From: CAWDLX01 sp046728155
GTDB lineage: Bacteria; Actinomycetota; Actinomycetes; Mycobacteriales; Micromonosporaceae
Direction of reading: 5' to 3'
Assembly (NCBI GenBank): GCA_046728155.1
Contig: JBKPDY010000081.1
Location: 1 to 26,750 of the forward strand
Length of the DNA: 26,750 bases
The first letter of the stretch is position 1. The number at the start of each line of letters is the position of its first letter. This document shows, in pieces, positions 8,316 through 14,227 of the stretch. The translations under genes were made by a program, and so were the position numbers. Below the pieces are notes generated by a model, which was not told the origin of the DNA, ran no database searches, and saw only the letters and a program-made list of their open reading frames with translations.

Positions 8316-8549
8316 CTAGGCGATCAGGTTGTCGAAGTCGCCGTCCGCGGCGCCGCCGATGAATGCCTCGATCTCGGCCCGGGTGTAGAGCAGTGCCGGA
8401 CCGAGCGGGTCACGAGAGTTACGGATCGCGAAGCCGTCACTGTCAGCGAGCTTCGCGAGCTCAACACAGTTCCCGCTCGGGTTGCTGCGCCGGCTCTTCT
8501 GCCACGCGACGACAGACAGTTCTGCCGCCGAGGGCGCGTGGTGCGCCAT
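8316..8549 (-). CDS. DUF397 small protein, partner of the XRE/DUF5753 regulator
   Basis: A 77-residue DUF397 protein with the family signature WQKSRRSNPSGNCVELAKL followed by AIRNSRDPLGPALLYTRAEIEAFI. DUF397 proteins are short acidic partners of XRE/DUF5753 regulators and modulate them; in Streptomyces such pairs act in sporulation and secondary metabolism. Some pairs have been proposed to work like toxin-antitoxin modules, which cannot be judged here. The ATG at 8549 has AGGGAG a few bases upstream. It is the first gene of the leftward set and is followed after 222 nt by its XRE partner, the gap containing hairpins. Upstream lies a 16-bp perfect palindrome. Confidence 0.93.
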   Translation of the reverse strand: MAHHAPSAAELSVVAWQKSRRSNPSGNCVELAKLADSDGFAIRNSRDPLGPALLYTRAEIEAFIGGAADGDFDNLIA

Positions 8550-8572
8550 GCTTGCTCCCTATGTGTATGGGC

Positions 8573-8588
8573 GTGCCCGGCCGGGCAC
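8573..8588. promoter_or_regulatory. Perfect 16-bp palindrome upstream of the DUF397 gene
   Basis: GTGCCCGGCCGGGCAC is self-complementary over all 16 bases and is centred about 31 bp upstream of the DUF397 start codon. Further up are the 10-bp palindrome TGCACGTGCA (8601-8610) and a second CACGTGCA at 8651-8658. CACGTG also recurs at 8212-8217, upstream of the XRE gene. These are likely operator sites or, for the 16-mer, an mRNA leader hairpin. The assignment to the XRE regulator is inference. Confidence 0.5.
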
Positions 8589-8751
8589 CGAGCCCTGCCG
8601 TGCACGTGCATCAACTCTTGCATTCGCAGATTAGCAGGAGCATGATGAATCACGTGCAGACGTGTGCGTTCCCTTACGATGCGTAACGGAGCCGCACATA
8701 CCATCGACTCCCCGATGGCGTGCCGAGGTGTGCTCCGCGTCTTCGGGCGAC

Positions 8752-8839
8752 CGGGCGGGCGTACGGCGCTGTGCCTCGCGGGGCCGCGCGGCCGTACGTC
8801 CGCCCGCGTGTCTCCTGTATCGGCGCGCCCGGGCGGACG
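8752..8839 (+). promoter_or_regulatory. Three-arm structure before acetyltransferase gene, candidate RNA switch
   Basis: Arm 1 (8752-8767) and arm 2 (8791-8806) are complementary over 16 positions, 15 Watson-Crick and one G-U, with a 23-nt loop that can form its own CGCG stem. The last ten bases of arm 2 (CGTCCGCCCG, 8797-8806) are also perfectly complementary to arm 3 (CGGGCGGACG, 8830-8839), again with a 23-nt loop. Arm 3 ends at the base before the ATG at 8840 and contains the only Shine-Dalgarno-like purines. The two pairings exclude each other, so this could be a sequestor/antisequestor leader. Complementarity is seen directly; function is inferred. Confidence 0.5.
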
Positions 8840-9787
8840 ATGCTGATGATCACTGTTACGGACTACCGACCCACGACCACATTGGACGAAGAGCTGGCCG
8901 AGCTCGGCTACGCCGCCATCCAAGGCTGGCCCGATCAGGCACCGGTTGACGCGTCGCTGGTACGGGCGATGCTGCGCCCGCCGGGTATGACCGCGACGAC
9001 GCTGGCGCTCTGTCGCGACGAGCATGGTCGGCTGCTCGGCGGCGCCGCCGTGCGCTGGCCGGCCACGCTCGACGCGGCCGGCCAGCTCTGGGGTCCCATG
9101 GTGCATCCCGACGTGAGACACCACGGCCTGGGCCGGCGTCTCATGGAGACGGTGACCGAGATTCTCGCCACGCATCCCGGCGTCCTGGTGAGCACGACCG
9201 ACATTGCGGAGTCGCGAAAGGAGGGATGGTCGCTCTTCGAGGCGGCCGGGTGGACCATGACCGGCGTGAACGAACTCTATGAGCGCCCCATCCTTAGCAC
9301 GGATACGACCACCGAGCCGAGCGGTGTGTCCGTACGGCCGCTAACGCCAGGTGAGTACATCGCGCCGGCGCTCGCCGACCTCTTCGCTGCCTGCCGTCCG
9401 GAACTTGGGCCGACCACGGCGCGGGACGCGTTCGACCGATGGACTCACGACTCGCGGTACGTCCCCGACGGTCTCCTGCTGGTCGAGGCGCCGGGGCGCC
9501 TGATCGGCGCGGCGATCGTGTACCCGTCGCATTCGGACTCCGTTGGGCTGGCCGAAGCGCTCATCCTCGACCTGCTCGTGGCGCCCGACCTCGACCCCGG
9601 GACGGCCGGAGCGGTACGGCGCGGACTGGTCGATACCGCGATACATGTCGGCGCTCAGGCCGGCGCGACCGTCGCGCGGGCGATCGTGGATCGTCCGGAC
9701 CTCGCCGACTCGCTGGCCGCGGCCGGCTTCGCCGTCGCCGATCGGGTCCGCCGATACTGCTGCCGTGGCGTGCGCGCCGCACGATGA
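8840..9787 (+). CDS. GNAT-family N-acetyltransferase, double-domain
   Basis: A 315-residue protein with a clear N-terminal GNAT domain: VHPDVRHHGLGRRLMETVTEIL holds the acetyl-CoA pyrophosphate-binding motif (R/Q-x-x-G-x-G), followed by FEAAGWTMTGVNELYERP, the usual C-terminal strand. From about residue 165 a second, poorly conserved GNAT-like half follows (LLLVEAPGRLIGAAIVYPSHSD, LLVAPDLDPGTAGAVRRGLVD and LAAAGFAVADRVRRY), in which the Gly loop is replaced. Tandem GNAT proteins of this type modify small amines, often antibiotics or metabolites, in the cytoplasm. ATG at 8840 is chosen because upstream in-frame residues are Arg/Gly/Ala-rich shadow sequence; ATG at 8846 is an alternative. The next acetyltransferase starts 12 nt after the stop. 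A structured leader precedes it. Confidence 0.82.
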   Translation: MLMITVTDYRPTTTLDEELAELGYAAIQGWPDQAPVDASLVRAMLRPPGMTATTLALCRDEHGRLLGGAAVRWPATLDAAGQLWGPMVHPDVRHHGLGRRLMETVTEILATHPGVLVSTTDIAESRKEGWSLFEAAGWTMTGVNELYERPILSTDTTTEPSGVSVRPLTPGEYIAPALADLFAACRPELGPTTARDAFDRWTHDSRYVPDGLLLVEAPGRLIGAAIVYPSHSDSVGLAEALILDLLVAPDLDPGTAGAVRRGLVDTAIHVGAQAGATVARAIVDRPDLADSLAAAGFAVADRVRRYCCRGVRAAR

Positions 9788-9799
9788 CAGGATGACCGG

Positions 9800-10981
9800 A
9801 TGCCCTACGACATCCGGCCGTTGACCCCGGACGATCAAGCCGCGGCATGGAGGCTGGGCAGCATCGCGTTCGGCTACACCGATCGCGCGATGCCCGACGG
9901 CTGGACGTCGGACACGCCCGGGCGACACACCTGGGGTGCCTTCGATGACGGCCGGCTGGTGGCCAAGGCCGTCGACCGCGAGCAGGGTCACTGGTTCGGG
10001 GGCCGTCTCGTCCCAGCATCCGGCGTCGCGGGTGTTGCCGTCACGGCCGAGTTACGCGCGCAAGGCCTGGCCCAACTGGTGTTGACCCGCCTGCTCTCCG
10101 CGGCCCGCGACCGCGGTGCCGCCATCAGCACGCTCTTCCCCACGACGCCATTCCCCTACCGTCGGGTCGGCTGGGAGGAGTGCGGGGCACTGATGTGGGC
10201 CGCGGTTCCCACCCCAACTTTGGCTGCGATCCATGCGCCGCAAGGCATCTGGCTGCGTCCGGCGATGCCCGACGACCTGCCCACGATACGGGGCCTCTAC
10301 CGCGACGCGGCCCGTGCCGGCACGGCGATGCTGGACCGGTCCGGCCCGGCCTGGGATCGCGAGCCCGACGCGTACCTCACCGAGTACGACGGGGTGAGTG
10401 TGGCCGTCGCCGACGACGGCACGGTTGTCGGGTACGCGAGCTGGGACCGCGGACCCGGCTACGGCCTCGCCGGTTCGCTGACCGTCGACGACCTCATTGC
10501 GACCTCGCCGCGCGCGACGCAGGCACTGCTGTCAGTACTCGGCGGCTGGGCGGCGGTGGCGCCGACCGTCCGCCTCAAGGTCTGCCCGGGCCCGGTCGTG
10601 CTGGCGACAGCGGCGGGGAACGCTCCGATCGACGATCGACGCCCGTGGATGCTGCGCGTGGTCAACGCGGCCGAGGCGATCGCCGCCCGCGGATGGTCCA
10701 GCCATCTGGCCGGTACGGTCGAGCTGGAGCTGGTCGACGACGTGTGCCCGTGGAACAGCGGTGCTTACCGTCTCGTCCTGGACGGCGGCGAGGGCCGGCT
10801 GGAACGCGGCGGCAGCGGTGGTCCGCGATTCACCCCGCGGGGGCTCGCACTCTGGTACGCGGGTGCGGCTCCGATCGATGTGCTTCGTCGGGCGGGAGTG
10901 CTCACCGGCGACACGCACGATGACGAACTGCTGCAGCTGGCCACCGCTGGGCCGGCGCCGCACGTACTGGACTACTTCTGA
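9800..10981 (+). CDS. Eis-type GNAT acetyltransferase
   Basis: A 393-residue member of the Eis (enhanced intracellular survival) family. The family has an N-terminal GNAT domain, a second GNAT-like domain and a C-terminal SCP2-like domain, and acetylates amines at several positions of aminoglycosides as well as protein or polyamine lysines. Seen here: the acetyl-CoA motif VAVTAELRAQGLAQLVL (residues 79-95, R-x-x-G-x-A), FPYRRVGWE with Tyr120 at the place of the general acid, the SCP2-like segment with TVRLKVCPGP and VELELVDDVCPWNSGAYRL, and the terminal residues DYF. In Mycobacterium tuberculosis Eis the C-terminal Phe carboxylate acts as base, and a terminal Phe is conserved here. It follows the upstream GNAT gene by 12 nt, so the two form one operon. 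Whether it confers aminoglycoside resistance is not shown by sequence. Confidence 0.88.
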   Translation: MPYDIRPLTPDDQAAAWRLGSIAFGYTDRAMPDGWTSDTPGRHTWGAFDDGRLVAKAVDREQGHWFGGRLVPASGVAGVAVTAELRAQGLAQLVLTRLLSAARDRGAAISTLFPTTPFPYRRVGWEECGALMWAAVPTPTLAAIHAPQGIWLRPAMPDDLPTIRGLYRDAARAGTAMLDRSGPAWDREPDAYLTEYDGVSVAVADDGTVVGYASWDRGPGYGLAGSLTVDDLIATSPRATQALLSVLGGWAAVAPTVRLKVCPGPVVLATAAGNAPIDDRRPWMLRVVNAAEAIAARGWSSHLAGTVELELVDDVCPWNSGAYRLVLDGGEGRLERGGSGGPRFTPRGLALWYAGAAPIDVLRRAGVLTGDTHDDELLQLATAGPAPHVLDYF

Positions 10982-11051
10982 GCGCGGACCTGTTCGTTCG
11001 CTGTCGGGCTCCGGTCCAGCGGCCACAGTGGACCGTCGTGATCTTCCCTGG

Positions 11052-11075
11052 CCCGCCGGCGGGGGGGTGTAGCCT
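11052..11075 (+). promoter_or_regulatory. Palindrome and TAGCCT -10-like box before adenylate kinase gene
   Basis: CCCGCCGGCGGG (11052-11063) is a perfect 12-bp palindrome and is followed by a G run and TGTAGCCT, in which TAGCCT (11070-11075) fits a TAnnnT -10 element. The first hairpin could end transcription from the Eis gene, and the box could start the adenylate kinase transcript about 35-40 nt before its GTG. No clear -35 is visible. Confidence 0.3.
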
Positions 11076-11118
11076 GACGTGATGTCCGATGGGGACACAA
11101 AGGACGAAAGGCGGCCTC

Positions 11119-11703
11119 GTGCGGTTACTGCTGATCGGTCCGCCGGGCTCGGGTAAGGGGACCCAGGCGGTCCGCATCGGTGACCATTTCGGCATCGCTC
11201 ACATCTCGAGCGGGGAACTGCTGCGCCGCCACGTCGAGCAGGGCACCCCGATCGGCAACACCGTGCGGTCCTATCTGGAAGCCGGCGACCTCGTACCCGA
11301 CGGCATCGTGATGGACGTCCTCCGCAAGCCGGTCGAGACGGCCAGCCGGCAGGGCGGGTACGTACTGGACGGCTTCCCCCGAACGGTGGCGCAGGCGGAG
11401 GCGGCCTACCTTGTCGCCCGGGATATCGGGGCCTGGGTCCAGGTGGCGCTCTATCTCCAGGTTCCGCGGCAGGTCCTCATCGCCAGGATGTTAGCCCGTC
11501 GCCACGCCGCCGGCCGCAGCGACGACAGCCTGGCCGTCATCAACCATCGGCTGCAGGTTTTCGACGAGTTGACGACTCCATTGCTGGACTACTACGCCGG
11601 GCGAGAGGTTCTCCTCACGGTCGACGGGTCGCTTCCGGTTGAGGAGGTGACGGCCGTCTCGATCGCGGAACTGAATCGGGTTCGCCCGAGCCTGCGCCGA
11701 TGA
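11119..11703 (+). CDS. Adenylate kinase paralogue, short form
   Basis: A 194-residue nucleoside monophosphate kinase. The P loop is GPPGSGKGTQ (residues about 7-16), the NMP-binding part is ISSGELLRRHVEQGTPIG with EAGDLVPDGIV, and DGFPRT is the conserved Asp-Gly-Phe-Pro-Arg-Thr block. The LID is very short and lacks the Zn-binding Cys residues (RRHAAGRSDDS). It catalyses ATP + AMP to 2 ADP or an equivalent reaction with another NMP. The housekeeping adk of actinobacteria normally sits beside secY in the ribosomal-protein cluster; here the gene is next to an SMP-30 lactonase, so this is probably a second copy. SSGELL replaces the usual STGD, leaving the NMP specificity open. GTG at 11119 is chosen for the AAAGGCGG sequence about 5-8 nt upstream; ATG 11089 would precede the P loop with unconserved residues. 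Confidence 0.9.
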   Translation: MRLLLIGPPGSGKGTQAVRIGDHFGIAHISSGELLRRHVEQGTPIGNTVRSYLEAGDLVPDGIVMDVLRKPVETASRQGGYVLDGFPRTVAQAEAAYLVARDIGAWVQVALYLQVPRQVLIARMLARRHAAGRSDDSLAVINHRLQVFDELTTPLLDYYAGREVLLTVDGSLPVEEVTAVSIAELNRVRPSLRR

Positions 11704-11765
11704 GTGTGGTCGCGCGCCGGCGTCTACACATGGTGGTAAGGGTCGCCGACATACCGGGAGTCGTG

Positions 11766-12614
11766 ATGTCTGACGTTCGTACCGTCTTGACCGGAATCGT
11801 CTTCGGTGAATCACCACGTTGGTACGACGGGCGGTTATGGTTCGCCGACTGGGGCCGGCAGGAGATCGTCGCGGTGGATGCCGACGGCCGGAGCGAGGTG
11901 GTCGTCACAGGCCCCGACCCGGGGTTCGCGCCGGCCTGCTTCGACTTTCTGCCCGATGGTCGCCTGCTGCTGGCCTCCGGACGACGGCGGGCCCTGCTCC
12001 GGCGCGAGGCCGACGGCACACTCACGACATACGCCGATCTCAGCCAGGCCCATCCGCACGAGAGCTGGAACGAGGTGGTGGTCGACGGCCGTGGTAACGC
12101 GTATGTCAACAACATCGCCTTCACATTCCCGGGTGGGGAGTTCGCCCCGGGTGTCATCGCGGTCGTCCGACCCGATGCAACCGCGGCGCAGGTGGCCGAT
12201 GGCATCGCGTTCCCGAACGGAATGGCCGTGACACCCGACGACTCGACATTGATTGTCGCCGAGTCGTACGGCCACCGGCTCACCGCGTTCGACATCGGCG
12301 CCGACGGCGAACTGTCGAACCGCCGGGTCTGGGCTGACCTCGGCGACGCCGCGCCCGACGGCATCTGCCTCGACGCCGAGGGCGCGGCCTGGTATGCCGA
12401 CGTTCCGCACCGCACCTGCGTCCGCGTACGCGAGGGGGGCGAGGTGGTGCAGCGGCTCGGTCTCGACCTCGGCTGCTTCTCGTGCGCCCTCGGCGGTCCG
12501 GACGGGCGCACCCTGTACCTCGTCGTCCAGGACTGGTCGAACCCGGCCGCGATGTTCTCCGGCCCGCCGACCGGCAAGCTCCTCGCTGTCGACGTGGCCG
12601 TCCCTGCGGCATGA
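11766..12614 (+). CDS. SMP-30/gluconolactonase-family beta-propeller enzyme
   Basis: A 282-residue six-bladed beta-propeller of the SMP-30/gluconolactonase/LRE family, which binds one divalent metal and hydrolyses sugar or aromatic lactones. Conserved metal ligands are visible: Glu in FGESPRWYDGRLWFAD, Asn in SWNEVVVDGRGNAYVNN, Asn in FPNGMAVTPDDS and Asp in APDGICLDAEG. The blade repeats carry the recurring D-G-R/E-L pattern. ATG at 11766 has GGGAG 5 nt upstream and begins just before the first blade; an earlier ATG at 11700, overlapping the adenylate kinase stop, would add 22 atypical residues. The gene follows the kinase with at most 62 nt between them, so co-transcription is likely. It converges on the LCP gene. 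Actual substrate unknown. Confidence 0.88.
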   Translation: MSDVRTVLTGIVFGESPRWYDGRLWFADWGRQEIVAVDADGRSEVVVTGPDPGFAPACFDFLPDGRLLLASGRRRALLRREADGTLTTYADLSQAHPHESWNEVVVDGRGNAYVNNIAFTFPGGEFAPGVIAVVRPDATAAQVADGIAFPNGMAVTPDDSTLIVAESYGHRLTAFDIGADGELSNRRVWADLGDAAPDGICLDAEGAAWYADVPHRTCVRVREGGEVVQRLGLDLGCFSCALGGPDGRTLYLVVQDWSNPAAMFSGPPTGKLLAVDVAVPAA

Positions 12615-12658
12615 ATCGGCGGGCGTCGCCGTCTCAGCCCACGAACGGAAACTTCGCC

Positions 12659-14017
12659 CTAGGTAGCGATCCAGGTGGGGTACTTGGAGATGAACTCGCC
12701 AACCTTGTCGACCGCCGGATTGGTGTCGTTCTTGATCGCCTTGAGCAGTTCAAGGCTGGTGGGGCTGAGCGCCTGACGTGAGTCCGGCGCAGGGCCGCTG
12801 TACGGCACATAGGTGCCGCCGTTGATCTTTATGCTGACGAGCGAGGACGGCTTGATGCCCTTGAGCGTGAAGATCCAGTCGCCGATCGAGGTGCCGTTGC
12901 CGTCGAAGACGAACGCCTTGGCGATAGACGTCATGAAGGTCGTCAGCTTGAGCGGGTCACTGAGGCCTTTGTCATATGCCTCCTTGATGACCGCCTTGAT
13001 GAACTGCAACTGGTGGCGCTGGCGGGCGTAGTCGGTGCCCTCGAGGCCGTCGCGGGCGCGGACGAAGTCCAGCGCCGAGGCCGGGTCGAGGTGTGCCTGG
13101 CCCTTGTGGTAGACCACGGGATGCACGCCGGGGAGGGCGCACCGGATCGGGTCCTGGTCGAAGGAGACGGGACCGTAGCAGATGGGCACGCCGGTGTTCG
13201 GGTCGATGTTGTACGGCTTGGCCGGCTTTCCGCTCGCGTCGTGGCCACGGTGGATCGAGTAGACGGTCTCATCGATGTACATGTCGACACCGCCGAGCTG
13301 CTGCACGATGTCGGTGAAGCCGTCGAAGTTGACGATGGCGGCGGCGTTGAACCTCAGGCCGTACTGCTGGTTGAGGGTCTGGGCCAGCAACTGGAACCCG
13401 CCCGAGTCGCCACCGCCGTTCTGGCTGCCGAAGGTGAATGCGGCGTTGATCTTGTAAGAGCCGCCGCCGAAGTTCGACTTGGGGAACGCGGGGATGTTCA
13501 CGCTCGTATCGCGGGGAATGGAGACCATGTACGCGCGGTCGTGGCTGGCTGGTATGTGCATCACGATGATCGTGTCGGAATGCGAGCCATTGTTGCTCGT
13601 CGTACGAGTGTCCACGCCGACGAGCAGCAGGTTGAGCGATCCGTCGAGGTTTCGCCCCACCGCCGCCGCGCTTCCGCCTCCGAGCAGGTCCTCCTGGTGA
13701 ACCGCTCCACTGACCGAATTGAGCACAAGGCGGACGATCAGGTACCCGCCGCCGCTGAGCAGCAGGACGATCGAACCCAGGATCACCAGCATCGTCGCCC
13801 ACTTAGGCGCGCGACGCTGGCGTTTCGACCCCGGCTTGGTGGTCGGCGGGTCATCGATCTTGGGCGCCACGGGCGTGGCGCGGCCGTAGACGGTCGCGCG
13901 GCCTGCCACGCGGGGCGCATTGCCGGCCGCGACGTCGGACTGCGCGTCGGGGTGGCTCAGTTCGCGTGCGGGCTGCCCCAAGACGAACCTCCAGATCCGC
14001 GTGGCTCGCCGAAGCAT
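12659..14017 (-). CDS. LytR-CpsA-Psr (LCP) family cell-wall ligase
   Basis: A 452-residue type II membrane protein. About 70 cytoplasmic residues, Pro/Arg-rich, precede a membrane segment at about 72-97 (MLVILGSIVLLLSGGGYLIVRLV). The extracellular LCP domain follows: LNLLLVGVDTRT, SDTIIVMHIP and YMVSIPRDTSVNIP carry the Asp and Arg residues that bind the pyrophosphate of lipid-linked substrates, then FDGFTDIVQQLGGVDMYI, and ALDFVRARDG...DYARQRHQLQFIKAV. LCP proteins transfer teichoic acids, arabinogalactan or capsule-like glycopolymers from undecaprenyl or decaprenyl phosphate to peptidoglycan. ATG at 14017 is preferred, with a weak AGG upstream; GTG 14044 or 14119 are alternatives. It diverges from gltD over a 210-bp region containing an extended inverted repeat. 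Confidence 0.92.
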   Translation of the reverse strand: MLRRATRIWRFVLGQPARELSHPDAQSDVAAGNAPRVAGRATVYGRATPVAPKIDDPPTTKPGSKRQRRAPKWATMLVILGSIVLLLSGGGYLIVRLVLNSVSGAVHQEDLLGGGSAAAVGRNLDGSLNLLLVGVDTRTTSNNGSHSDTIIVMHIPASHDRAYMVSIPRDTSVNIPAFPKSNFGGGSYKINAAFTFGSQNGGGDSGGFQLLAQTLNQQYGLRFNAAAIVNFDGFTDIVQQLGGVDMYIDETVYSIHRGHDASGKPAKPYNIDPNTGVPICYGPVSFDQDPIRCALPGVHPVVYHKGQAHLDPASALDFVRARDGLEGTDYARQRHQLQFIKAVIKEAYDKGLSDPLKLTTFMTSIAKAFVFDGNGTSIGDWIFTLKGIKPSSLVSIKINGGTYVPYSGPAPDSRQALSPTSLELLKAIKNDTNPAVDKVGEFISKYPTWIAT

Positions 14018-14122
14018 AGTGAATCGACCTGGGAATATCGTCACGACGGCACCGCCCAGGCCGTCATAGCGCCATGGTTGATCCGGAATCGGACACTTTC
14101 TGGGCGGGCCATTTCCCACGAG

Positions 14123-14186
14123 GGCCCGTGGTTACGCCCGGCGGCTGTGAAGTCGGTGGTATCTCCACGTAACATGACCACGGGCC
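14123..14186. promoter_or_regulatory. Extended inverted repeat in the LCP/gltD divergent region
   Basis: GGCCCGTGG (14123-14131) is matched by CCACGGGCC (14178-14186), and GTTACG (14131-14136) by CGTAAC (14168-14173), with four bases (14174-14177) bulged on the right side. A small GTGG/CCAC hairpin lies in the loop. TAACAT (14170-14175) fits a -10 box for gltD and would lie in the right arm. The two GTTAC halves recall the gTnAC half-site of actinobacterial GlnR boxes, but the second half-sites are weak. Operator or leader structure is inferred. Confidence 0.4.
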
Positions 14187-14227
14187 AATGGCGTCCCGGG
14201 CGACAGTCGCGATCCCGGGGAGTGCCC

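Noticed and set aside
8752..8806. Large hairpin as a transcription terminator
   Set aside because: The neighbouring genes diverge from this region, so no known transcript ends here; there is also no U tract.
13013..14227. Long upstream extension of the gltD frame
   Set aside because: It is antisense to the LCP gene; conserved GltD sequence begins only after the GTG at 14228, which has a good ribosome-binding site.
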